Shown: in pieces, positions 1 through 6,232 of the stretch
Layout: each line of letters begins with the position of its first letter
Position numbering within the stretch: the first letter of the stretch is position 1
Origin: an uncultured Desulfobulbaceae bacterium
GTDB lineage: Bacteria; Desulfobacterota; Desulfobulbia; Desulfobulbales; Desulfobulbaceae
Length of the DNA: 8,396 nt
Reading direction: 5' to 3'
Assembly: GCA_945787305.1 (NCBI GenBank)
Contig: CALZIH010000112.1
Span: 1-8,396, forward strand
Notes under the pieces: model-generated
Told to the model about the DNA's origin: nothing
What the model saw: only the letters and a program-made list of their open reading frames with translations
The model's database searches: none
Made by a program: the position numbers and the translations under genes

Positions 1-181
1 AGTGGCGAAAGGAACCGCTCAGGTCATGCTTGATGCAGGCGTGCCTGTGTTGTTTGGAGTCCTCACCACTGAGACCATTGAACAGGCGATTGAACGTGCA
101 GGTACAAAGGCGGGGAACAAGGGGTCTGATGTAGCCATTGCCGCGTTGGAAATGATTAATTTGATGGAGGTCGTCGGCTAA
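1..181 (+). CDS. ribH: 6,7-dimethyl-8-ribityllumazine synthase, C-terminal part (5' end outside window)
   Basis: Lumazine synthase condenses 5-amino-6-ribitylamino-uracil with 3,4-dihydroxy-2-butanone 4-phosphate, the penultimate step of riboflavin synthesis, in the cytoplasm, usually as a large oligomeric shell. Reading from base 2 gives the last 59 codons, ending at TAA 179-181. The translated stretch contains the family hallmarks PVLFGVLTTETIEQA and RAGTKAGNKG, the latter being the conserved C-terminal region that contributes to phosphate/substrate binding, followed by the terminal helix DVAIAALEMINLMEVV. Full-length family members are about 155 residues, so roughly the first 95 are missing only because the window starts inside the gene. 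nusB follows after 18 bases, the classic ribH-nusB arrangement of many bacteria, so the two are probably co-transcribed. Nothing looks damaged. Identity is very secure. Confidence 0.96.
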   Translation, partial: VAKGTAQVMLDAGVPVLFGVLTTETIEQAIERAGTKAGNKGSDVAIAALEMINLMEVVG

Positions 182-199
182 CCAGCTGATTTCTAGTGC

Positions 200-622
200 A
201 TGGGGTTACGCAGAAAATCACGGGAGCTGGCTCTCCAGTTTTTTTATGGCCACGACTTTCAGGTTCGCTCCTGCGATGCGCAGGCTGTGGCAATAGAGCT
301 TGAAGAATTCATAACCAATTTTGATACCAAGAAAAAATCCGTACCATACGCTACACAGATTATAGAGGGGCTCTGCGCGCATATTCAGGAAATTGATGAC
401 CTGCTTGTCAAACACGCCCAAAATTGGCGTATTGAGCGTATGTCCGTGGTCGATCGTAATGTCTTGCGGATTGCCGCCTATGAAATGTTGTATAGTGACG
501 ATGTACCCGCCCAAGTTGCAATCAACGAGGCGCTGGAGATAGCAAAACGCTATTCGACACCTGATGCCGTAGCCTTTGTAAACGGTATATTGGACGCATT
601 GCAGGAAAAGATTACCTCCTGA
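200..622 (+). CDS. nusB: Transcription antitermination protein NusB
   Basis: NusB is a small all-helical RNA-binding protein that, with NusE (ribosomal protein S10), binds boxA RNA and supports antitermination on rRNA operons. The 140-residue product has normal family length. Visible signatures are the basic N terminus RRKSRELALQ (residues 4-13), the central W..ERM..VDRNVLRIA.YEML block (about 76-97) and the C-terminal INEALEIAKRYSTPDAVAFV segment (108-127) followed by NGILD. ATG 200 gives the expected start of the family (MGxRRKSRE). An in-frame GTG at 197 would add one residue and cannot be excluded. No good Shine-Dalgarno lies in the 18 bases after ribH, which suggests translation coupled to ribH. 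The gene ends at TGA 620-622 and is followed by structured non-coding DNA, so the rib operon probably ends here. No anomalies seen. Confidence 0.96.
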   Translation: MGLRRKSRELALQFFYGHDFQVRSCDAQAVAIELEEFITNFDTKKKSVPYATQIIEGLCAHIQEIDDLLVKHAQNWRIERMSVVDRNVLRIAAYEMLYSDDVPAQVAINEALEIAKRYSTPDAVAFVNGILDALQEKITS

Positions 623-662
623 ATGCAACCAATATTCTCCTTGGCGAAGAGTATCAGCAAAA

Positions 663-677
663 GCGGGCTTTGCCCGC
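663..677 (+). other. Short GC hairpin after nusB
   Basis: A perfect 6-bp stem, GCGGGC (663-668) with GCCCGC (672-677) and a TTT loop, lies 40 bases after the nusB stop. It is followed by AACCCTAG rather than a run of T, so it is not a canonical intrinsic terminator. It may slow polymerase, protect the 3' end of the ribH-nusB message, or be incidental. Confidence 0.35.
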
Positions 678-693
678 AACCCTAGTTTATAGT

Positions 694-759
694 CTGTAGG
701 CTGAAGGCTGTTAGCAAAAGACTAAAAGAAGCAGCCCTGAAAGTCTTCAGCCTAAACAG
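694..759. repeat. Imperfect inverted repeat, REP-like palindromic unit
   Basis: TAGGCTGAAG (697-706) is the exact reverse complement of CTTCAGCCTA (745-754). Allowing a two-base gap and one mismatch, the arms extend to 694-709 and 742-759. Inside, GCTG (707-710) can pair with CAGC (732-735) and TTAG (711-714) with CTAA (722-725), so the whole 66 bases folds as one nested hairpin. It contains no ORF and sits between an operon end and the next transcript, which is typical placement for dispersed REP/BIME-type elements. Whether it is repeated elsewhere in the genome cannot be seen here. The alternative is that it is part of a transcribed structured RNA. Confidence 0.5.
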
Positions 760-784
760 CTTCATCCTGGTAACCTTTTGTTAT

Positions 785-978
785 TACGGTGAAAAGTTGA
801 GACGATTTTCTCGGAGTCTACGCGTACCTGTTTTTTATGACAGGAGTTCAGGCGTAAGACACTAAGATGTCCATGTATTGCGGTGCTCTGTATAGTTCCG
901 GGTGCTTGGATTCCTCACCGTACGGCAGCAAAAAAAGACGAGAAGGGAAAACGGGATTAAGACGTTTTCCCTTTTTTT
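785..978 (+). ncRNA. Candidate structured small RNA with its own terminator, family unknown
   Basis: No protein gene fits this stretch, but it folds. TACGGTGA (785-792) is perfectly complementary to TCACCGTA (915-922), closing a 138-base domain. Inside, CTCGGA (810-815) can pair with TCCGGG (897-902) through one G-U pair. GTCTACGC (816-823) pairs with GCGTAAGAC (852-860) with one bulged base, and that arm is capped by CCTGT (827-831) with ACAGG (840-844). Unpaired strands 793-809 and 903-914 would form an internal bubble. A Rho-independent terminator (945-978) ends the region. A closing stem, a bubble and a long terminal arm are reminiscent of 6S RNA, but I do not see its conserved sequence elements, and none of the common riboswitch cores is recognisable. 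No clear promoter was found, so the 5' end is uncertain. Antitermination leader of ftsK is the main alternative. Confidence 0.42.
945..978 (+). terminator. Rho-independent terminator upstream of ftsK
   Basis: GGGAAAACG (945-953) pairs perfectly with CGTTTTCCC (963-971) around a 9-base loop, followed immediately by seven T (972-978). Stem, loop and T-run all fit a + strand intrinsic terminator. It lies 106 bases before the ftsK start and more than 320 bases after nusB, so it most likely ends the transcript of the structured segment 785-922 rather than the rib operon alone. Confidence 0.85.
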
Positions 979-1007
979 GATTTTTTGAGAGAACTGGGGT
1001 ACATAAC

Positions 1008-1036
1008 ACTGGTTATTTCAGCATGTTCATAACAGT
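1008..1036. repeat. Small inverted repeat upstream of ftsK
   Basis: ACTG-G-TTAT (1008-1016) is complementary to ATAACAGT (1029-1036) with one bulged G, around a 12-base loop. It lies in the 106-base spacer between the terminator and ftsK, where an ftsK promoter must be if the gene has its own. It could be an operator or an mRNA hairpin. No convincing -35/-10 pair was found in this spacer. Confidence 0.3.
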
Positions 1037-1084
1037 CTCAACTTCCCTGGAAATCTACATATTGATCAGGAACTGGTCTTTTTT

Positions 1085-3247
1085 ATGCCGCCACGCAAGC
1101 CACCACAGAGTCAAAACCGTTTAGGCCAGGAGATAATCGCTGTTCTTTTTCTCTTCTTCGCCGTTTTTCTCTTTCTTTGCCTTCTCAGTTATTCCCTGCC
1201 ACTTGTTGACCAGCGTCCTGCACTACAGGACCCATCAACGAATTGGTGTGGTTCTTTTGGCTTCTACACCGCCCATTATCTGTTTTCCTTTTTTGGGCTT
1301 ACTGCATTTTTTCCGGTATTGGTTCTCCTGTTTTCCGGTGTAACCACACTTATGTCACGTCTTGCAACCAGTCGTCTTCCCTTTGTTGTCGCAGGTATTT
1401 CCGGATTGTTGATTTCCTCTTCCGGACTGCTGGCAACAACCGAGCAACTGGTTTTTCCCTCTCAATTCATAACTCCGGGCGGCCATCTTGGTGGTCTGGT
1501 CTGGAACCTGGTCGGATCATTGCTCGGTAATGTGGGGTCGGTTCTGCTGCTCCTTTTACTCTTGCTTTTTTCCCTGATGGCCTCTGTCCGGTTTTCCCCT
1601 GTCGGAGCATCCGGCTATTGTGCCGGTAAATTTATGGGGTTCTGTGGACAAGTGGGAAATGCTTTTGTCCGCCCCGCTCGAAAGACGCCAACAATGGCCA
1701 GCGAACCGGCTGTTGTAGAAAGCAAACCTGCATCAAATCCACCCGCACCCCAGCCAACTGAACCAAAGGTTCATGAACCGATCAGGCGTGAGTTGCCCAC
1801 CGCATCCGATGAAAAAGAATTTGTTCTCCGGCCCCTGACCGGCGGGGACTATCGATTGCCGCCGTTGTCGTTACTTGACAATAACGAACGAAAAGGCCAG
1901 GAGGTCGACCGAAAGCATTATTTTGAAGTCAGTAAAATTCTTGTTGCCAAGCTTCTGGATTTTGGCGTGCAGGGAACGGTTGAAGGGATCTCACCCGGTC
2001 CGGTGGTCACAACCTATGAACTCGTCCCGGCTGCCGGCGTAAAAATCAACAAGATTGTAGGGCTCGCCGACGACCTGGCCATGGCACTCAAAGTCGATCG
2101 CGTTCGAATCGTTGGTTCTATTCCCGGCAAGGCGGCACTTGGTATCGAAATACCCAACCCGGTTCGTAACACGGTCTACCTGCGCGATATACTTGTCGCC
2201 AAGGAGTATCGGCAGGCATCTTCTTTTCTCAGTTTGGGGCTTGGCTTTGATGTTGTCGGCCGACCTGTTATCGCTGATCTTTCCCGCATGCCGCATCTGC
2301 TCATTGCCGGAGCAACCGGAGCAGGAAAATCCGTCGCCATCAATGCCTTTATCTCTTCAATCCTCTTTAAGGCGACGCCTGAGGATGTTCGTCTGTTAAT
2401 GATCGATCCCAAGCGAATTGAACTTTCCGTCTATGAAGGTATTCCCCATCTCCTCCATCCGGTGGTCGTTGAACCGAAAATGGCAAGTCGAGCGCTGATA
2501 TGGGCTGTACGTGAGATGGAGCGACGGTATCGACTGCTTGAGGAGTTGCGGGTGAAATCCTTTGATTCTTATAATCAGATCGCTGAAGAGAAATTGCCGT
2601 ATATCGTTATTATAGTGGATGAACTTGCCGACCTGATGATGGTTGCCTCTAAGGATGTGGAAACATCCATTGCCCGATTGGCACAGATGGCCAGAGCGGC
2701 GGGTATGCATATTATGCTGGCAACCCAGCGGCCATCGGTGGATGTACTGACCGGGCTGATCAAGGCCAATTTTCCTACCCGGATATCGTTTAAGGTATCG
2801 TCCAAGGTCGATTCTCGCACAATTCTTGATGGTTCAGGGGCTGAACACCTGCTCGGCATGGGCGATATGTTATTCTTGCCTCCGGGTGCGGCAAAATTAC
2901 AGCGTATTCATGGCGCGTTTATCTCTGAACAGGAGACGGAGAGGATAATCGGCTACCTCAAGGAACAGGGAGCCGCTGAGTATGATGAATCGGTTATCCA
3001 GGTCGTCGAAGAAAGCGAGGAGCAAGCGGAAAATGCATCCGTTGAATATGACGATAAATATGATGAGGCGGTAGCTGTTGTGACGGAAACCGGGCAAGCC
3101 TCGATTTCAATGGTTCAACGCCGGCTCCGGGTTGGCTATAATCGTGCCGCACGAATGATCGAAATTATGGAAAAAGAGGGGATTGTCGGCCCGGCAGATG
3201 GTTCCCGGCCAAGAGAAGTTTTGGTTAGGCAAAATTATTCGGAATAA
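1085..3247 (+). CDS. ftsK: DNA translocase FtsK (FtsK/SpoIIIE family)
   Basis: FtsK is a septum-anchored hexameric ATPase that pumps chromosomal DNA toward dif during division and activates XerCD dimer resolution. The 720-residue product has the full order: about four hydrophobic membrane segments (roughly 17-38, 60-86, 96-117, 138-168), a short Pro/Glu-rich linker (about 200-240), then the motor. The motor shows Walker A GATGAGKS (409-416), Walker B VDELAD (511-516), and the conserved LATQRPSVDVLTGLIKANFP (545-564) and DSRTILD (576-582). The winged-helix gamma domain that reads KOPS and contacts XerD spans about 654-717, including SMVQRRLRVGYNRAARMIE. The ATG is preceded by a weak AGGA about 14 bases upstream, and the membrane segment directly after it supports this start. 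The linker is far shorter than in E. coli FtsK (about 1330 residues) but usual for many other phyla. The gene appears monocistronic and is intact. Confidence 0.96.
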   Translation: MPPRKPPQSQNRLGQEIIAVLFLFFAVFLFLCLLSYSLPLVDQRPALQDPSTNWCGSFGFYTAHYLFSFFGLTAFFPVLVLLFSGVTTLMSRLATSRLPFVVAGISGLLISSSGLLATTEQLVFPSQFITPGGHLGGLVWNLVGSLLGNVGSVLLLLLLLLFSLMASVRFSPVGASGYCAGKFMGFCGQVGNAFVRPARKTPTMASEPAVVESKPASNPPAPQPTEPKVHEPIRRELPTASDEKEFVLRPLTGGDYRLPPLSLLDNNERKGQEVDRKHYFEVSKILVAKLLDFGVQGTVEGISPGPVVTTYELVPAAGVKINKIVGLADDLAMALKVDRVRIVGSIPGKAALGIEIPNPVRNTVYLRDILVAKEYRQASSFLSLGLGFDVVGRPVIADLSRMPHLLIAGATGAGKSVAINAFISSILFKATPEDVRLLMIDPKRIELSVYEGIPHLLHPVVVEPKMASRALIWAVREMERRYRLLEELRVKSFDSYNQIAEEKLPYIVIIVDELADLMMVASKDVETSIARLAQMARAAGMHIMLATQRPSVDVLTGLIKANFPTRISFKVSSKVDSRTILDGSGAEHLLGMGDMLFLPPGAAKLQRIHGAFISEQETERIIGYLKEQGAAEYDESVIQVVEESEEQAENASVEYDDKYDEAVAVVTETGQASISMVQRRLRVGYNRAARMIEIMEKEGIVGPADGSRPREVLVRQNYSE

Positions 3248-3400
3248 ATCACCTCTGCTCGTCGCGAGCGAGTATGGAATTTGTCCGCCCCATTTGTCCC
3301 GATTGGCAGCAGCCTGTAGGTTGCACCGATTTGCCACTGTTATGAGTATTGTTGATGGAAATCTTAAGAATTTCTGAGTGGCTCATTCGAACGATTTTTC
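3248..3400 (+). other. Non-coding spacer after ftsK, no gene seen
   Basis: This 153-base stretch holds no convincing gene. A 5-bp hairpin GCTCG/CGAGC (3257-3261 with 3265-3269, loop TCG) follows the ftsK stop but lacks a T-run, so no intrinsic terminator for ftsK can be called here. The next T-rich structure is at 3444-3470. Confidence 0.5.
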
Positions 3401-3429
3401 TTGACATTGCAAGGGTAACAAATTAAAAG
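3401..3429 (+). promoter_or_regulatory. Candidate sigma-70 promoter for aprBA, distal
   Basis: TTGACA (3401-3406) is a perfect -35 hexamer. With a 17-base spacer the -10 position reads TAAAAG (3424-3429), and with 16 bases it reads TTAAAA. The -10 match is poor, so the call rests mainly on the exact -35 and on its place upstream of a gene pair expected to be very highly expressed. Transcription from here would give a leader of more than 200 bases before aprB. Confidence 0.4.
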
Positions 3430-3443
3430 TTGCAGTCGATTGT

Positions 3444-3470
3444 AAATGAGTGACTGTTCATTTTTTCTTT
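3444..3470 (+). other. AT-rich inverted repeat followed by a T-rich tract
   Basis: AAATGA (3444-3449) and TCATTT (3458-3463) form a 6-bp stem with an 8-base loop, and the sequence continues as TTTTTTCTTT. It could be a weak terminator for read-through from ftsK or an operator between the two candidate aprB promoters. The stem is AT-rich and short, so either reading is uncertain. Confidence 0.28.
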
Positions 3471-3484
3471 TTCTGGGCGTAGTT

Positions 3485-3514
3485 TTGGAAAAGTTAAATA
3501 TATTAATATGTTAT
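3485..3514 (+). promoter_or_regulatory. Candidate sigma-70 promoter for aprBA, proximal
   Basis: TTGGAA (3485-3490) is followed after 18 bases by TGTTAT (3509-3514), each matching four of six consensus positions. The spacer carries the perfect 10-base palindrome ATATTAATAT (3500-3509), which could be an operator or simply AT-rich promoter DNA. Transcription would begin near 3521, leaving a leader of about 139 bases. Confidence 0.4.
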
Positions 3515-3520
3515 TCTTTT

Positions 3521-3659
3521 CGGTCGATAACTGGAGTCAAAGGGTGCACGATATTGTAACCGGGTGCTCAAAAGCTCCGAGTTATGCTATAGAAGCTGAG
3601 GTTAATTGGTAGCGCATGAGCGGTGCCATAAAGGAAAATCCAAGTGAGGAGGTAGTTTA
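3521..3659 (+). promoter_or_regulatory. Probable aprBA 5' leader
   Basis: This non-coding stretch runs from the proximal promoter to the aprB start. It contains a direct repeat GGGTGC (3542-3547 and 3562-3567) spaced 20 bases apart, and a possible long-range helix GCTCA (3566-3570) with TGAGC (3617-3621). No known riboswitch core was recognised. It ends in an excellent Shine-Dalgarno, GAGGAGGT (3646-3653), 6 bases before the aprB ATG, consistent with very strong translation. Confidence 0.4.
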
Positions 3660-4076
3660 ATGCCAAGTTACGTAGATCCTGAAAAATGTGACGGTTGCAA
3701 GGGTGGCGATAAGACAGCCTGCATGTACATCTGTCCCAACGATCTGATGGTTCTCAACGTTGAGGAGATGAAGGCGTACAACCAGGAGCCGGATGCATGC
3801 TGGGAGTGTTACTCTTGCGTAAAGATCTGCCCGCAGGGCGCGATCATGGTCCGCGGTTATGATGACTTTGTACCCATGGGTGGTCAGGTTCATCCGATGC
3901 GTTCTTCCGATTCCATCATGTGGACTGTAAAGTTCCGTAATGGAAACATCAAGCGCTTCAAGTTCCCGATTCGGACAACTGCTGAAGGCGCTGCTAATGA
4001 GTATGCCGGTGAGAAAGGTGGAAACCTGGATGATGAGTGCCTGCTTCTTGAAGCTGATCTGCCTACCCCAAAATAA
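3660..4076 (+). CDS. aprB: Adenylylsulfate (APS) reductase beta subunit, two [4Fe-4S] ferredoxin
   Basis: AprB carries electrons into AprA, which reduces adenosine-5'-phosphosulfate to sulfite and AMP, a central step of cytoplasmic sulfate respiration. The 138-residue product has a typical length. Two cluster-binding sets are complete: C10, C13, C21, C25 (CX2CX7CX3C) and C47, C50, C53, C57 (CX2CX2CX3C followed by Pro). Trp48 sits where the family has a conserved tryptophan that lies between the cluster near AprA and the FAD. Residues about 65-105 form the beta-rich middle part, and the tail ending LEADLPTPK corresponds to the extension that wraps around AprA in known structures. A strong GAGGAGGT ribosome site fixes the start. 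aprA follows after 73 bases, so the two form an operon. Codon use is strongly biased, as expected for an abundant protein. Identity is essentially certain. Confidence 0.98.
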   Translation: MPSYVDPEKCDGCKGGDKTACMYICPNDLMVLNVEEMKAYNQEPDACWECYSCVKICPQGAIMVRGYDDFVPMGGQVHPMRSSDSIMWTVKFRNGNIKRFKFPIRTTAEGAANEYAGEKGGNLDDECLLLEADLPTPK

Positions 4077-4149
4077 GCTTTAGGCTTAAGGTTACGTAGG
4101 AATAAGCAAAGTAAATCTATTCTGAAAATTACTATTAGGAGATAGAAAT

Positions 4150-6162
4150 ATGGCATTACCGAATAAGCCGAAAGGCGAGTTGGCCGCCGTTGTCGATCCG
4201 GAAGTTGTAGAGCACAGCTGTGACGTGCTGATCGTTGGTGGCGGTATGGCTGCCTGTGGTACCGCATTTGAGATCAAAAAATGGTGTGATGATAGCCTGA
4301 AGATCATCCTCGTTGACAAGGCTTCTCTGGAGCGCTCCGGTGCTGTTGCCCAGGGTCTGTCCGCTATCAACACCTACATCGGCGAGAATCCGATTGAGAA
4401 TTACGTCAAGATGGTTCGTAACGACTTGATGGGCGTTGTTCGTGAGGATCTCATCTATGACCTCGGTCGTCACGTTGATGAGTCTGTTAAACTGTTTGAG
4501 GAGTGGGGCCTGCCCATCTGGAAGAAAGATGCCGAAGGCAACAACCTCGACGGCGCCAAGCCGGCTCCGAGCCTGCGCGAAGGCGGCACCCCGGTTCGTA
4601 CCGGTAAGTGGCAGATCATGATCAACGGTGAGTCCTACAAGTGTATCGTTGCTGAGCCGGCCAAGAAGGCTCTCGGCGAAGACAACATCATGGAGCGTGT
4701 TTTCATCGTAAAAATGCTGCTTGATAAGAACATCGACAACACCATTGCTGGTGCTGTTGGTTTCTCCACCCGCGAAAACAAAGTACACGTTTTCACCTGC
4801 AAGACTGCTATGGTTGCCTGCGGTGGTGCAGTAAACATCTTCCGTCCCCGGTCCACCGGTGAAGGTAAAGGTCGTGCATGGTATCCGGTATGGAATGCAG
4901 GCTCCACCTACACCATGTGTGCGCAAGTTGGTGCTACCTTGACCATGATGGAAAACCGTTTCACCCCGGCTCGCTTCAAAGATGGATATGGTCCGGTTGG
5001 CGCATGGTTCCTCCTGTTCAAAGCTAAAGTACAGAACGGCCTTGGTGAGTTCTATGCCAATTCCGATTCCGTTAAGGAAGAGCTTGGTAAATTCATGCCG
5101 TACGGTGCTTCTGCCGTTACTCCGACCTGTCTGCGTAACCACCTGATGATCAACGAGCTGAAGGAAGGACGTGGTCCGATCTACATGGCTACCGACGTTG
5201 CCCTGAACGCTTTCCTTGATGATATGCGCGCAGCTGGTAAAGATGAGAAGGAAGTGAAGAAGTTCTGGAAACACCTCGAGTCTGAGGCTTGGGAAGATTT
5301 CCTCGATATGTCCGTTGGTCAGGCTGGTCTGTGGGCCGGTCAGGACTGTGAGCCGGAGAAGGTTGGTTCCGAGATTATGCCGACCGAACCCTACATGCTG
5401 GGATCGCATTCCGGTTGTTGCGGTATCTGGACCTCAGGTCCGATGGAAGACTGGGTTCCTGAAGTTGATGGTGCCCGTTCCCATCAGTATAAGTGGGGCT
5501 ACAACCGTATGACCACTGTTGACGGTCTGTTCACCGCTGGTGATGGTGTTGGTGCTTCCGGTCACAAGTTCTCTTCCGGTTCCCATGCCGAGGGACGTAT
5601 TTGTGCCAAGCAGATGGTAAAATACTGCCGCGACAAGTCTCACACCCCTGAGATTGGTCAGTCTGCTCAGGAGCTCGCCGATGAGATCTACGCACCGGTT
5701 AAGCGTTACGCTGAGTTTGTTGGCGCTTCCACCGCTGCCGATGTTAACCCCAACTACTGCAAGCCTGCAGGTCTCATGATGCGCCTGATGAAGGCCACCG
5801 ATGAGTACGGTGGTGGTGTTGCTACCTACTACATGACCTCCGGTAAACTGCTGGGGATCTGTTTGGATCTGCTGCGGCTGCTCCGTGAAGATGCCGCGAA
5901 GATGGCTGCCGGTGACCTGCATGAGCTTATGCGCGCTTGGGAGAACTACCACCGCATCTGGTGTGTTGAGGCTCACATTCGTCACATTGAGTTCCGTCAG
6001 GAATCCCGCTACCCGGGCTTCTACTACCGCTCTGACTTCCCGACTTGTGATGACGAGAACTGGAAGGCCTTTGTTAACTCCACTTTCGATCCGAAAACAG
6101 AGGAATGGAAGTGTGAGAAGGTTGAGTGTATCAACATCGTTGAGACCGATCCCTGGATCTAA
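4150..6162 (+). CDS. aprA: Adenylylsulfate (APS) reductase alpha subunit, FAD flavoprotein
   Basis: AprA is the catalytic subunit of dissimilatory APS reductase, related to the succinate dehydrogenase/fumarate reductase flavoproteins. APS binds at the FAD, whose N5 attacks sulfur to release AMP and then sulfite. The 670-residue length is usual. The dinucleotide-binding motif VGGGMAACG is at 29-37, followed by RSGAVAQGLSAIN (62-74), whose Asn74 matches a described active-site residue. ENRFTPARF (268-276) and GSHSGCCGIW (418-427) carry the conserved Arg and His expected in the substrate pocket, by family analogy. The second FAD motif, LFTAGDGVGASGHKFSSGSH, spans 460-479. AGGAGA lies 8 bases before the ATG. 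Codons are strongly biased (GGT, CTG, CGT, ATC, AAC), as for a very abundant enzyme, and this bias also creates a long spurious antisense ORF. A strong terminator follows 32 bases after the stop. Reductive versus oxidative direction cannot be proved from sequence, but the qmo genes favour reduction. Confidence 0.98.
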   Translation: MALPNKPKGELAAVVDPEVVEHSCDVLIVGGGMAACGTAFEIKKWCDDSLKIILVDKASLERSGAVAQGLSAINTYIGENPIENYVKMVRNDLMGVVREDLIYDLGRHVDESVKLFEEWGLPIWKKDAEGNNLDGAKPAPSLREGGTPVRTGKWQIMINGESYKCIVAEPAKKALGEDNIMERVFIVKMLLDKNIDNTIAGAVGFSTRENKVHVFTCKTAMVACGGAVNIFRPRSTGEGKGRAWYPVWNAGSTYTMCAQVGATLTMMENRFTPARFKDGYGPVGAWFLLFKAKVQNGLGEFYANSDSVKEELGKFMPYGASAVTPTCLRNHLMINELKEGRGPIYMATDVALNAFLDDMRAAGKDEKEVKKFWKHLESEAWEDFLDMSVGQAGLWAGQDCEPEKVGSEIMPTEPYMLGSHSGCCGIWTSGPMEDWVPEVDGARSHQYKWGYNRMTTVDGLFTAGDGVGASGHKFSSGSHAEGRICAKQMVKYCRDKSHTPEIGQSAQELADEIYAPVKRYAEFVGASTAADVNPNYCKPAGLMMRLMKATDEYGGGVATYYMTSGKLLGICLDLLRLLREDAAKMAAGDLHELMRAWENYHRIWCVEAHIRHIEFRQESRYPGFYYRSDFPTCDDENWKAFVNSTFDPKTEEWKCEKVECINIVETDPWI

Positions 6163-6194
6163 TTACAGGTATCACTACTTGACGAATTGAAGTG

Positions 6195-6230
6195 AAATCT
6201 CCAGGCTCCTTCGGGGCCTGGAGATTTTTT
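6195..6230 (+). terminator. Strong Rho-independent terminator of aprBA
   Basis: AAATCTCCAGGC (6195-6206) pairs without mismatch with GCCTGGAGATTT (6216-6227). The apex can add CC/GG closing a UUCG tetraloop (6210-6213), leaving one bulged T. Six T (6225-6230) complete it. The signal separates aprBA from qmo transcription. The symmetric A-tract at the 5' side is weak for the other strand, so it is called for + only. Confidence 0.93.
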
Positions 6231-6232
6231 CT

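Noticed and set aside
725..740. GAAGCAGCC resembling the conserved loop of SRP 4.5S RNA
   Set aside because: The partner strand (GGTCAGGYCCGGAAGG-type sequence) is absent and the surrounding fold is a simple palindrome, so this is not an ffs gene.
785..922. Firm assignment of the structured segment to 6S RNA or a named riboswitch
   Set aside because: The general shape is compatible with 6S, but the conserved primary-sequence elements were not found, and no TPP, cobalamin, SAM, FMN or glycine core is visible. It is left as an unassigned candidate.
3183..3377. A 64-codon + strand frame overlapping the ftsK 3' end
   Set aside because: Most of it is an alternative frame inside ftsK. There is no ribosome site or recognisable motif, and its codon use looks random.
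3401..3421. Rex- or HcpR-type operator near the aprB promoter (TTGACA...GGTAACAA)
   Set aside because: Only one half resembles a Rex half-site and the other arm does not match. The symmetry is too poor to call, although such regulators are known or predicted for sulfate-reduction genes.
3595..3640. tRNA-like D-arm wording (GGTTAATTGGTAGCGC) in the aprB leader
   Set aside because: No acceptor stem, anticodon stem or T-arm with the GTTCRA loop can be paired around it, so it is not a tRNA and not clearly a tRNA remnant.
4074..4090. TAAGC/GCTTA hairpin at the end of aprB
   Set aside because: A 5-bp AT-rich stem overlapping the stop codon without a T-run. Too weak for a terminator, and aprB-aprA are expected to be co-transcribed.
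4156..5409. A 417-codon open frame on the minus strand opposite aprA
   Set aside because: It lies wholly antisense to a certain gene, has no recognisable motif and no clear ribosome site, and is explained by the biased codon use of aprA.
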